From assembly GCF_025215495.1 (NCBI RefSeq), contig NZ_CP104302.1:806001-870000 (forward strand): 64,000 nucleotides of DNA. Direction: 5' to 3'. Shown here one piece after another: positions 37,448-46,497 of the stretch (position 1 is the stretch's first letter; every line of letters begins with the position of its first letter). The position numbers were made by a program, and so were the translations under genes. The notes under the pieces are model-generated. The model saw nothing but the letters and a program-made list of their open reading frames with translations. It did not search any database and was not told the DNA's origin. The DNA is from Mycolicibacterium brumae. Its GTDB lineage: Bacteria > Actinomycetota > Actinomycetes > Mycobacteriales > Mycobacteriaceae.

Positions 37448-37933
37448 TTAGGCGGAACGCAGCCGGGGCCGCAACCGGTGCGGGTCGATGTCGACGCCGG
37501 CGTCGACATCGGCGGCCAGTGCGTCGGCGAAGCCGATGAGGCCCGAGACGTCGATGCCGTGTGGCGGCTCACCACCCTGGGACAACTGGGTCGCGGCACG
37601 TCGCAGCAGCGACACCGCGCCGGCGCGGTTGCCTCGCTGCAGATGTGTGACGCCGACCGCGAGCTGGGCCAGTCCTTGCCACAGTGGGCGGCGCTCCGCC
37701 GCGCAGCTCTTCCACAGGGATTCGAAGACCTCGTGGGCATAGAACGCGCGACCATCGTCGATCAGCTGCTGGGCGAGGGTGAGCGCATCGTCGGGCGCCA
37801 GATCGAGGTCTTCGGGCAATCGCTGCACCCCGGGGCTGCCCGGTGGCAGCGGGCGGCCGAGGGCGTCGCGGGGTCGGGCGTTGAGCGGCCGGCCCCGTTC
37901 GTCGCGATCGCGCGCAGTGTTCACGTCCTCCAT
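37448..37933 (-). CDS. DUF309 domain protein
   Basis: The 161-residue protein carries the DUF309 pattern in its second half: [39 protein letters not shown], then [13 protein letters not shown]. The first 45 residues are Arg/Pro/Gly-rich. The family is helical and uncharacterised; the His-Glu pair with downstream Trp/Arg may bind a ligand. It is divergent from the ferredoxin operon, with 75 bp between starts. The ATG at 37933 is preferred, but a GTG 12 nt downstream is possible. Confidence 0.75.
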   Translation of the reverse strand: MEDVNTARDRDERGRPLNARPRDALGRPLPPGSPGVQRLPEDLDLAPDDALTLAQQLIDDGRAFYAHEVFESLWKSCAAERRPLWQGLAQLAVGVTHLQRGNRAGAVSLLRRAATQLSQGGEPPHGIDVSGLIGFADALAADVDAGVDIDPHRLRPRLRSA

Positions 37934-37974
37934 GGTGGCCGGTGGCGGGACGACGGGCGCGAGCACCCCGACAA

Positions 37975-38001
37975 TTTATACAAATTCAACATGTGTAAAC
38001 T
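37975..38001 (+). promoter_or_regulatory. Operator and -10 box of the ferredoxin-haemoglobin operon
   Basis: TTTATACA-N9-TGTGTAAA (37975-37982 and 37992-37999) is an inverted repeat with one mismatch. It overlaps the -10 box TAAACT (37996-38001), which is 7 nt before the ATG at 38009. The mRNA is probably leaderless and repressed by the regulator encoded second in the operon (inference). Confidence 0.6.
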
Positions 38002-38008
38002 ATCGGGC

Positions 38009-38350
38009 ATGGCATACGTCATCGCCCAGCCCTGCGTCGATGTCAAGGACAAAGCCTGCGTCGAGGAATGCCCCGTCGATTGCATCTACGAGGGCGCTCG
38101 CGCGCTCTACATCCATCCCGACGAGTGTGTCGACTGTGGCGCCTGCGAACCGGTCTGCCCGGTGGAAGCCATCTTTTACGAGGATGATCTACCGGAGGAG
38201 TTCGTGCCGTACCTGCAGGACAACACCGATTTCTTCACCGAGGTGCTGCCCGGGCAGGACGCCCCGTTGGGATCGCCGGGGGGAGCGGCCAAGCTCGGCG
38301 CGATTGACGCCGACGCCCCGCTGGTCGCCGGACTGCCGCGGCAATCATGA
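38009..38350 (+). CDS. Seven-iron (3Fe-4S/4Fe-4S) ferredoxin
   Basis: The 113-residue protein has the FdxA-type Cys pattern: C9 and C17EECPVDC in the first half, then [17 protein letters not shown]. It is very similar to the FdxC protein at 43348-43668 but has a C-terminal tail about 10 residues longer and different in sequence. Such ferredoxins pass electrons to P450s and reductases. Here the gene leads a four-gene operon ending in a truncated haemoglobin, so it may reduce that globin or a membrane partner (inference). Confidence 0.92.
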   Translation: MAYVIAQPCVDVKDKACVEECPVDCIYEGARALYIHPDECVDCGACEPVCPVEAIFYEDDLPEEFVPYLQDNTDFFTEVLPGQDAPLGSPGGAAKLGAIDADAPLVAGLPRQS

Positions 38351-38976
38351 ACACCCGACGGGCGCGGGTGCTGACGGCGCTGCGCGCGGCCGACGGTCCG
38401 CTGACCATCGCCGAGGTCGCCGAGCGACTCGGCATGCCCGTCAACACCGCGCGGTTCCACCTGCTGGCGCTGGCCGAGTCCGGTCAGGCTGGCCGTGTTG
38501 ACGCTCCCGCTTCGCGTCCGGGCCGACCGCCACAGCTGTTCGTCGCCACCGCGGGCATGGATCCGGGCGGGCCGCGGCACTACCGGCTGCTCGCCGAGGC
38601 GCTGGCGGATTCGATGGCCGGCGCGCCGGACCCATCCGGGCAGGCCCGCGCTGCCGGTCGCACCATCGGTGTGCGGCTGGGCCAGCGCCGGATGCCGGCC
38701 GGGTCGGCCCGTCCGGTCGACGAGCTGGTCGCGCTGATGGATGAGTTCGGCTTCTCTCCGTCCGCTCGGGAACGGCGAATCGAGTTGCGGCACTGTCCTT
38801 TTCTGGAACTCACGAGCGAGCACCGAGATGTCGTCTGCCCGCTGCACCACGGGCTGATGCAGGGTGCGTTGGACGCCTGGGGCGCCCCGGTTACTGTCGA
38901 AACGCTCACACCGTTCGTCCGGCCCGACTTGTGCCTGGCGAAACTGAGCACGCCGAAGATGGGAGCGTCGTCATGA
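38347..38976 (+). CDS. Winged-helix regulator with C-terminal cysteines, SufR-like
   Basis: The 209-residue protein overlaps the ferredoxin stop by 4 bp. The N-terminal winged helix ([34 protein letters not shown]) is of the ArsR/SufR type. The C-terminal domain holds C150 (ELRHCPF), C164 (DVVCPLHHG) and C196 (PDLCLAKL). The RHCPF...CPLHHG layout is that of SufR-like Fe-S regulators, in which Cys ligate a cluster sensing oxygen, NO or iron. It probably represses this operon via the palindrome at 37975-37999. Cluster binding is inferred from Cys spacing only. Confidence 0.75.
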   Translation: MNTRRARVLTALRAADGPLTIAEVAERLGMPVNTARFHLLALAESGQAGRVDAPASRPGRPPQLFVATAGMDPGGPRHYRLLAEALADSMAGAPDPSGQARAAGRTIGVRLGQRRMPAGSARPVDELVALMDEFGFSPSARERRIELRHCPFLELTSEHRDVVCPLHHGLMQGALDAWGAPVTVETLTPFVRPDLCLAKLSTPKMGASS

Positions 38977-39410
38977 ACATCTGGACGTCGATCGCGATCG
39001 CGTCGACCTTCACCTGGCTGGGCATGGTGCTGGCGATTTCCTTCATTGAGGCGCCGTTGAAGTTCCGGGCGCCGGGAATCACCGTGCAACTCGGGTTGGG
39101 CATCGGGCGATTGGTCTTCAAAGCGCTCAACACAGTCGAGGGAGTGCTGGCGGCGGTGATCGTTGTGGCGCTGGTGATTTCGCGACCGGAATGCCTTGCT
39201 GTGGTGGCGCTGGCGATCGCGATGCTGGCGCTGATCGGCCAGGTCGCCGGGGTGCGGCCGTTCCTGAAGCGGCGCTCCAACGCGGTGTTGGCCGATGCCG
39301 ACGGGTCGGTGACCCACAAACGGTCCACCGCGCACTTCTACTACACCGGGCTGGAGATCGTGAAGGTCATCGCCCTGGTGGTCGGAGGGTTCGCCCTCCT
39401 GGGCGGGTAG
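38973..39410 (+). CDS. Four-helix integral membrane protein
   Basis: The 145-residue protein overlaps the regulator by 4 bp. Four hydrophobic segments are visible (IAIASTFTWLGMVLAISFIE, VEGVLAAVIVVALVIS, LAVVALAIAMLALIGQVAGV, VKVIALVVGGFALLGG). The loop EAPLKFRAPGITVQLGLGIGR is polar and looks conserved, and HFYYTGLEIVK precedes the last helix. Histidine placement is too sparse to claim haem binding. No named family is recognised; the operon suggests a redox or NO-related role. Confidence 0.75.
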   Translation: MNIWTSIAIASTFTWLGMVLAISFIEAPLKFRAPGITVQLGLGIGRLVFKALNTVEGVLAAVIVVALVISRPECLAVVALAIAMLALIGQVAGVRPFLKRRSNAVLADADGSVTHKRSTAHFYYTGLEIVKVIALVVGGFALLGG

Positions 39411-39412
39411 TC

Positions 39413-39841
39413 ATGGCCAAGAGTGACATCGCCACCCGCGACGACCTGTACGCGCTGCTCTCGGCGTTCTACGGACTGGCGCTGGTCGACGACCTGCTGG
39501 CCGGCCCGTTCGCCGAGATTCGCGACCAAGGTCTGGAGTCGCACCTGCCGGTGATGTGCGACTTCTGGGAGACGATGTTGTTCCGCGAGCGCAAGTACCG
39601 GCGCAGCGCGCTGTCGGTGCATCGCCACGTGCACTCCGAACATCCGCTAACCAGCGCCCATTTTATCCGCTGGCTGACGCTGTGGTGGGCGACCGTCGAC
39701 GCGATGTTCGCCGGGCCGGTGGCCGAGCAGGCCAAGCTGTTCGGCCGTCGCACCGCCTGGGCCATGCATCGGGCGCTGGTCGGTCACGACGCCGACGACC
39801 TCGATGAGTTCGTCGATCGCGAGGCGCTGATCATCCGCTGA
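39413..39841 (+). CDS. Group III truncated haemoglobin
   Basis: The 142-residue protein has the trHb3 pattern: RDDLYALLSAFYGLALVDDLLAGPF, then WETMLFRERKYRRSALSVHRHVH (proximal His region), LTSAHFIRWLTLWWATVDAMFAGPVAEQAKLFGRRTAWAM. Group III globins bind O2 and NO; their physiological role is unsettled, with NO or peroxide chemistry proposed. It starts 2 bp after the membrane-protein gene, so it is the last gene of the operon. A long repeat-filled gap follows. Confidence 0.85.
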   Translation: MAKSDIATRDDLYALLSAFYGLALVDDLLAGPFAEIRDQGLESHLPVMCDFWETMLFRERKYRRSALSVHRHVHSEHPLTSAHFIRWLTLWWATVDAMFAGPVAEQAKLFGRRTAWAMHRALVGHDADDLDEFVDREALIIR

Positions 39842-39854
39842 TCGCCCGGGGTCC

Positions 39855-39935
39855 GGCTTCCCTGGCCTCCCGGGCCGGTTTCCCCGCTTCCCGCTTCCCG
39901 CTTCCTTGGTCCTGCTTCCCGGGCTTCCCCGGCAT
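39855..39935 (+). repeat. CTTCCC-type simple repeat
   Basis: CGCTTCCCGCTTCCCGCTTC and related GCTTCCC/GGCTTCC units recur between the globin stop and the repeat island. No gene is seen in 39842-40180. Confidence 0.7.
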
Positions 39936-39979
39936 CAAGGCTTTCCGGCGTCCGCAGTGCACGGAAACTCTTGTCCGCC

Positions 39980-40130
39980 TTGGAGCGACACCTGATTCAC
40001 TATCCAGCGACATTGGCACCGGAGCCGTCTCGGTGTGAGCGAATCTGTGGCCGGTACATTCTCATCCCCAGCGACAACGTGCGGAAAGTGCCCACGGGCA
40101 GCGACGCGATTCCACAGAGAGCGACACCCC
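39980..40130 (+). repeat. Left array of AGCGACA motifs (array C, left arm)
   Basis: AGCGA motifs (mostly AGCGACA) start at 39984, 40006, 40038, 40070, 40100 and 40120, with steps 22, 32, 32, 30 and 20. The flank GTCCGCCT...AGCGACACC...CACTATC is shared with the right arm on the opposite strand. Confidence 0.8.
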
Positions 40131-40180
40131 AGCACGGTCGCGGGCACCGGCGTAGGTGCCGGCGTAGGTGCCGGTGTCGG

Positions 40181-40537
40181 TCAGTCTGCGTAGTCCCATT
40201 CGGAGTTCCAGGGCCCGGATCGGCCGCCAGCCCACGACGAGCTAGCCGCGCCAGCTTCCTCTTTGAGCTTGGCGACGCGGGTCTTGATGCGGTGCTCGGT
40301 GGATCGGGGAATGTCGCCCGGCCCGTACAGGCCGCGGCCGCGCCGTATCACCCGGCCGCGGCGGACTTCCCAGCGCAGTGCGTCGGGAATCGTCTTCGAT
40401 GGGCGCCCGGCGACGGTGAATCCGTCTGCGGCGAGGAGATCGGTCAGTTCAGCCACGGTGAGGACCCCGGACTGCGACAACGTGTGGGCCAACATGTACC
40501 GCAGTTCCAGGCCAATGAGGCATTTGCGTTCGGTCAT
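40181..40537 (-). CDS. Small winged-helix DNA-binding protein, AbiEi-antitoxin-like
   Basis: The 118-residue protein begins at ATG 40537. Its centre reads as a winged helix: LRYMLAHTLSQSGVLTVAELTDLLAADGF, then TIPDALRWEVRRGRVIRRGRGLYGPG. The last stretch has the beta-wing and 'RxGLYxPG' end of AbiEi-type antitoxin N-domains. The C-terminal 40 residues are Ala/Ser/Gly/Trp-rich and probably disordered. No toxin gene is adjacent. It is the only gene between two inverted motif arrays, which makes it the obvious candidate to bind them (inference). Confidence 0.7.
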   Translation of the reverse strand: MTERKCLIGLELRYMLAHTLSQSGVLTVAELTDLLAADGFTVAGRPSKTIPDALRWEVRRGRVIRRGRGLYGPGDIPRSTEHRIKTRVAKLKEEAGAASSSWAGGRSGPWNSEWDYAD

Positions 40538-40636
40538 GGCCTGATCGTCGCGCTTGGCCGGCCCCAAGGTAGTTCAGCTGGGGCGAGTTATCCACAGGGC
40601 GGTCAGTACGAGCCCGATCTGGGTAAGGCCCGTCCG

Positions 40637-40710
40637 TCAGGTCCGTCGCGTCAGGTCCATCGCATCAGGCCTGTCTGTCAGGTCCATCGCGTCAGGCCTG
40701 TCGCGTAGGG
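40637..40710 (+). repeat. 14-bp minisatellite
   Basis: TCAGGYCYRTCNCG units start at 40637, 40651, 40665, 40678, 40692 and, degenerate, 40706. It lies between the winged-helix gene and the right motif array. Confidence 0.75.
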
Positions 40711-40739
40711 CTCGCCGCGACCCGCGACGGTGCGTGCCC

Positions 40740-40905
40740 CGGGTTAGTCGCTCGCGCTGGGACGGTGTCGCTTCTGGTGGGTACGTCGGCGCGAGTGTCG
40801 CTGGCAGTGGGAGGCGGGGCACTGCTGTGTCGCTGGCTATGGGGGGCCAGTGCCACGGGTGTCGCTCGATAGTGGAGCGGGTGTCGCTCGGAGGCGGACA
40901 CCAGT
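40740..40905 (-). repeat. Right array of AGCGACA motifs, inverted (array C, right arm)
   Basis: On the plus strand the complement TGTCGCT (first unit AGTCGCT) starts at 40746, 40766, 40796, 40828, 40860 and 40882, with steps 20, 30, 32, 32 and 22. This is exactly the left arm's spacing read backwards. Flanking bases on the far side also match the left arm's outer flank. Confidence 0.8.
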
Positions 40906-40923
40906 TTGACCGTCGAGTTCAGC

Positions 40924-40990
40924 CAGGACGGCAGGCAGGACGGCAGGCAGGAGGACAGGCAGGACGGCAGGCAGGACGACAGGCAGCGGT
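40924..40990 (+). repeat. 12-bp minisatellite
   Basis: About five units of AGGCAGGACGGC with single-base variants, directly after the right array. Confidence 0.85.
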
Positions 40991-41012
40991 GTCGCATCAC
41001 CGGTGCCGAGGC

Positions 41013-41140
41013 GGCGTTGATTCGCTGGCATCGCGAGGGCGTTGATTCGCTGGCGTCGACAGCGGCGTGCCTCGACGTCGATAGGGGGTGCCCGGCGTCG
41101 ACAGCGCCGTGCCCCCGCGCCGACAGCGTCGTACCCCGGC
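41013..41140 (+). repeat. Further short direct repeats before fadH
   Basis: GTTGATTCGCTGGC occurs at 41016 and 41041. CGACAGCG then starts at 41057, 41099 and 41121 (steps 42 and 22). No gene is seen between 40538 and 41142; the whole stretch is repetitive. Confidence 0.65.
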
Positions 41141-41142
41141 TA

Positions 41143-43344
<2,202 letters not shown>

Positions 43345-43347
43345 TCA

Positions 43348-43668
43348 GTGACATACGTGATCGCCGAACCGTGCGTCGACGTGATGGACAAGGCATGCAT
43401 TGAGGAATGCCCCGTCGACTGCATCTATGAAGGCGCGCGGATGCTCTACATTCACCCCGACGAATGCGTGGACTGCGGCGCCTGCGAACCGGTCTGCCCG
43501 GTGGAGGCCATCTTCTACGAGGACGATGTGCCCGACGAGTGGACCGAGTACACCCAGGCCAACGCCGATTTCTTCGACGAACTCGGTTCACCGGGTGGCG
43601 CGGCCAAGGTCGGTCAGACCGAACACGATCCGGCCTTCATCAAGTCGCTGGACCCCCGCGGCGAGTGA
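43348..43668 (+). CDS. fdxC: Seven-iron ferredoxin FdxC
   Basis: The 106-residue FdxA-type ferredoxin ([17 protein letters not shown] and [17 protein letters not shown]) is encoded directly before dapC, as Rv1177 is. GTG 43348 has GAGGAGAG upstream. Its stop overlaps the dapC start (GTGA). It is a close paralogue of the ferredoxin at 38009-38350. It transfers electrons to an unknown acceptor. Confidence 0.95.
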   Translation: MTYVIAEPCVDVMDKACIEECPVDCIYEGARMLYIHPDECVDCGACEPVCPVEAIFYEDDVPDEWTEYTQANADFFDELGSPGGAAKVGQTEHDPAFIKSLDPRGE

Positions 43669-44789
43669 GCGCGCCGAACCCGGATCGGGCGCACTCCCGG
43701 CGGGTGTCGTCTCGGCTGCCGGTGTTCCCGTGGGACACCCTCGCCGAGGCCGCCGACACCGCTCGCGCGCATCCCGAGGGCATCGTCGACCTGTCCGTCG
43801 GCACCCCGGTCGATCCGGTGGCGCCGGTCATCCAGCAGGCACTGACCGCCGCCGCCGGCGAGCCCGGCTACCCGGCCACCGCCGGCGCCCCGGCGCTGCG
43901 CGCGTCGATCATCGGCTCGCTGCGCCGCCGCTACGGCATCACCGGCCTGCCGGAACACGCCGTGCTTCCGGTGATCGGCACCAAGGAGCTCATCGCCTGG
44001 CTGCCCACCCTGCTCGGACTCGACGCCGGCGACCTCGTCGTCATCCCCGAGTTGGCCTACCCGACCTACGACGTGGGCGCCCGGCTGGCCGGCGCGCAGG
44101 TGACCGCCGCCGATTCGCTGACCCAGATCGGCCCGCGACGGCCGTCGCTGATCTACCTGAACTCGCCGTCGAACCCGACCGGCAGGGTGCTCGGCGTCGA
44201 GCATCTGCGCAAGGTGGTCGGCTGGGCTCGCGAGCGCGGCGTCATCGTCGCCTCCGACGAGTGCTACCTGGGCCTGGCCTGGGACGCCCAGCCGCTGTCG
44301 GTGCTGCACCCGGCGGTCTGCGACGACGACCACACCGGGCTGCTGGCCATCCACTCGCTGTCCAAGACCTCGTCGCTGGCCGGCTACCGGGCCGGATTCG
44401 TCGCCGGTGACCCGTGGCTGGTGGCCGAACTGCTGGCGGTGCGCAAGCACGCCGGGATGATCGTGCCGACCCCGGTGCAGGCCGCCATGATCGCCGCCCT
44501 CGACGACGACGGGCATGAGGCGATCCAGCGCGAGCGGTACGCCCGCCGGCGCCGCAAGCTGCTGCCGGCGCTGCGCCACGCGGGCTTTGCCATCGACAAC
44601 TCCGAGGCCGGGCTCTACCTGTGGGCCACCCGCGGCGAACCCTGCCGCGACACCGTCAGCTGGCTGGCCGATCGCGGGATCCTGGTCGCGCCGGGGGAGT
44701 TCTACGGGCCCAAGGGCGCCCAGCACGTCCGGGTCGCGCTGACCGCGACCGACGACGCCATCGACGCCGCCGTCAAACGCCTGGCCTGA
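43665..44789 (+). CDS. dapC: N-succinyldiaminopimelate aminotransferase DapC
   Basis: The 374-residue PLP aminotransferase matches recalled Rv1178 throughout: [54 protein letters not shown] and [16 protein letters not shown] (Schiff-base Lys in SLSKTSS). It acts in the succinylase branch of DAP/lysine synthesis, together with DapD and DapE encoded 7 kb downstream. It is translationally coupled to fdxC. Confidence 0.95.
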   Translation: MSAPNPDRAHSRRVSSRLPVFPWDTLAEAADTARAHPEGIVDLSVGTPVDPVAPVIQQALTAAAGEPGYPATAGAPALRASIIGSLRRRYGITGLPEHAVLPVIGTKELIAWLPTLLGLDAGDLVVIPELAYPTYDVGARLAGAQVTAADSLTQIGPRRPSLIYLNSPSNPTGRVLGVEHLRKVVGWARERGVIVASDECYLGLAWDAQPLSVLHPAVCDDDHTGLLAIHSLSKTSSLAGYRAGFVAGDPWLVAELLAVRKHAGMIVPTPVQAAMIAALDDDGHEAIQRERYARRRRKLLPALRHAGFAIDNSEAGLYLWATRGEPCRDTVSWLADRGILVAPGEFYGPKGAQHVRVALTATDDAIDAAVKRLA

Positions 44790-44818
44790 CGGTGTTGGAC
44801 GGGCCGGTCCAGCTTCGA

Positions 44819-44842
44819 CTCAGCTCGGCAAGCTCCGCTGAG
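44819..44842. terminator. Hairpin between dapC and the opposing regulator gene
   Basis: CTCAGC (44819-44824) pairs with GCTGAG (44837-44842) around a 12-nt loop, in the 58-bp convergent gap. Confidence 0.5.
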
Positions 44843-44847
44843 CCTTG

Positions 44848-46413
44848 CTAACCGGCCGCTCGGAGGCTCAGCGCCAGCAACAGCCGCGTCTCCGGATCGT
44901 CGAGGGAGGCGCCCAGCAGCTTCGCGATTCGCCGCACCCGGTAGCGCACGGTGTTCGGATGCACGTGCAGCCGCTCGGCGGCGGTCGCCACCTCCCCGAA
45001 CGCGTCCAGATAAACCCGCAGGGTCTCGGTCAGCATCGCGCCGAGTTTGGCCAACCGCGGGTCCGCCAGCCGCGGATTGGCGGCCACCCAGCTGACGATC
45101 TCGTCGAGAATGACGGTGGTGCGGGCCGCTGCGAGCGAGGTCACCCGCTCGATCTGCTCGGGATGGCGGCTCGCGCTGTCGAGCACCCGGTCGATGTCCG
45201 CCCGCGCCGCGGCCACGCCGTCCATATTCGCCACCGCGCCGGTGACGGCGCGCAGGTCCAGGTCCAGTTCGGCGCGCATCGCGTGAACCACCCCGCGCGC
45301 CCACGACGTGACGGCCACCCCTTTGGTGGCGCCGGGAATGAGCACGTACACCCGCGAGTCCTGGGCGGCCACCTGAGCATCGCGATGAAAAGCGTTGGCG
45401 CTCAACGCGAGAATGTCACCGAGGCGAGGGTGGGCGGTGGCGCTCTGCAGGCCGACCACCGTGCCGGGGCCGTCCGCCGGGATGCCGAGCTCTCGGGCCA
45501 GCGTCTCAGCGGGGTCCGGTGTTTCGCGCAATCCCAAGAGCTCCTGGACGCGCACGGTGTGGGTGGACGGCGCGGCGGCCAGTCGGGCCATGATCCGGGC
45601 TGCCAGCACCGAGGCGCCCCGCAGGGTGTCGTCGGTGTCGTCGGCCAACGCCCGGTCACCCTGTTGCACCCAGATGGTGCCGTCATACCGAGGGGCCCGG
45701 CGCGCGTCGGGGGAGGGATGCAGGATTCCCACGGCTCGCCTCGGCCGCAGCCCGAGTTCCGGGCGTTCGTCGACGTGCACCACCTCGCCCTCGGTGCGCA
45801 CGGCCGCGAAGATGCCCCACTGCGACAGCCACCGCAGATGCTCGGGCGGCCCGGCCCGGCCCAGGATCGACAGCCGGCGCAGCTCGTCGGCGCCGTCCCC
45901 GGACGCCGAGTAGGCCAGCACGTGGGACTGCGCGTCTTCGACGGTGACCATGCCGTGGGTGCGATCGGCGATGGACTGGGCCAGCGCGAACAGGTCCGTG
46001 CCCGAGTCGTAGCGCGGGTCGGCCGGGTTGGAGTGATGGTCGAAGACATGGTTGACGAACAGGTACAGCCGCTCCCAGCGGGCCTGCGGCTCGACGGCGA
46101 CGACGGCCGCGCCGAGCGCCCCCGCGCGGGCCACCAGCTCCGGTGGCGGTTCCTTGACGAAGATGGCGGTCGGAACGCGGGTGGCGGCTTGCCCGTCGAG
46201 CCAGCCCAGCGCGTCGGCGCCGGCGACGCCGACGAGGAAGAAGACGTCGGCGGACTCGGCGGAGCGGGCCAGCCCCAGCCGGACGTCGTCGGAGTCGATC
46301 AGCGCGGCGGAGGCGACCGGCAGGTCCAGACCCCGGGGTGCGCGCACCACGCTGACCAGGGTGGAGTCCAGAGCCTGCAGCAATTGCGCGAGGGCCACAC
46401 CACTCACCCGCAT
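44848..46413 (-). CDS. pruR: PucR-type activator of proline utilisation (PruR/Rv1186c-like)
   Basis: The 521-residue protein has an N-terminal sensor half (ALAQLLQALDSTLVSVVR, DVFFLVGVAGADALG), a GGDEF-like middle segment and the C-terminal PucR helix-turn-helix (GEVATAAERLHVHPNTVRYRVRRIAKLLG). Its divergent partner is the P5C dehydrogenase/PRODH operon, the arrangement of Rv1186c, where the homologue activates proline catabolism. TAGGAT at 46422-46427 is 8 nt from the ATG, suggesting a nearly leaderless mRNA. Confidence 0.9.
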   Translation of the reverse strand: MRVSGVALAQLLQALDSTLVSVVRAPRGLDLPVASAALIDSDDVRLGLARSAESADVFFLVGVAGADALGWLDGQAATRVPTAIFVKEPPPELVARAGALGAAVVAVEPQARWERLYLFVNHVFDHHSNPADPRYDSGTDLFALAQSIADRTHGMVTVEDAQSHVLAYSASGDGADELRRLSILGRAGPPEHLRWLSQWGIFAAVRTEGEVVHVDERPELGLRPRRAVGILHPSPDARRAPRYDGTIWVQQGDRALADDTDDTLRGASVLAARIMARLAAAPSTHTVRVQELLGLRETPDPAETLARELGIPADGPGTVVGLQSATAHPRLGDILALSANAFHRDAQVAAQDSRVYVLIPGATKGVAVTSWARGVVHAMRAELDLDLRAVTGAVANMDGVAAARADIDRVLDSASRHPEQIERVTSLAAARTTVILDEIVSWVAANPRLADPRLAKLGAMLTETLRVYLDAFGEVATAAERLHVHPNTVRYRVRRIAKLLGASLDDPETRLLLALSLRAAG

Positions 46414-46434
46414 ATTGTCCGATCCTACTAGTCG

Positions 46435-46449
46435 ATGTCAATGACATTG
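46435..46449. promoter_or_regulatory. Palindrome in the proline-catabolism control region
   Basis: ATGTCA-A-TGACAT (46435-46447), extended by CATTG, lies between the divergent regulator and the P5C dehydrogenase gene. It is a candidate binding site for the PucR-type activator. Confidence 0.5.
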
Positions 46450-46497
46450 GCGTATCGGCTAAACAAAGCGGCGCGCGACTACGGAAGGCTGATCGGC

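Noticed and set aside
39980-41140. Insertion sequence or composite transposon at the repeat island
   Set aside because: No transposase, no sharp terminal repeat with target duplication visible; kept instead as an unexplained inverted-array element.
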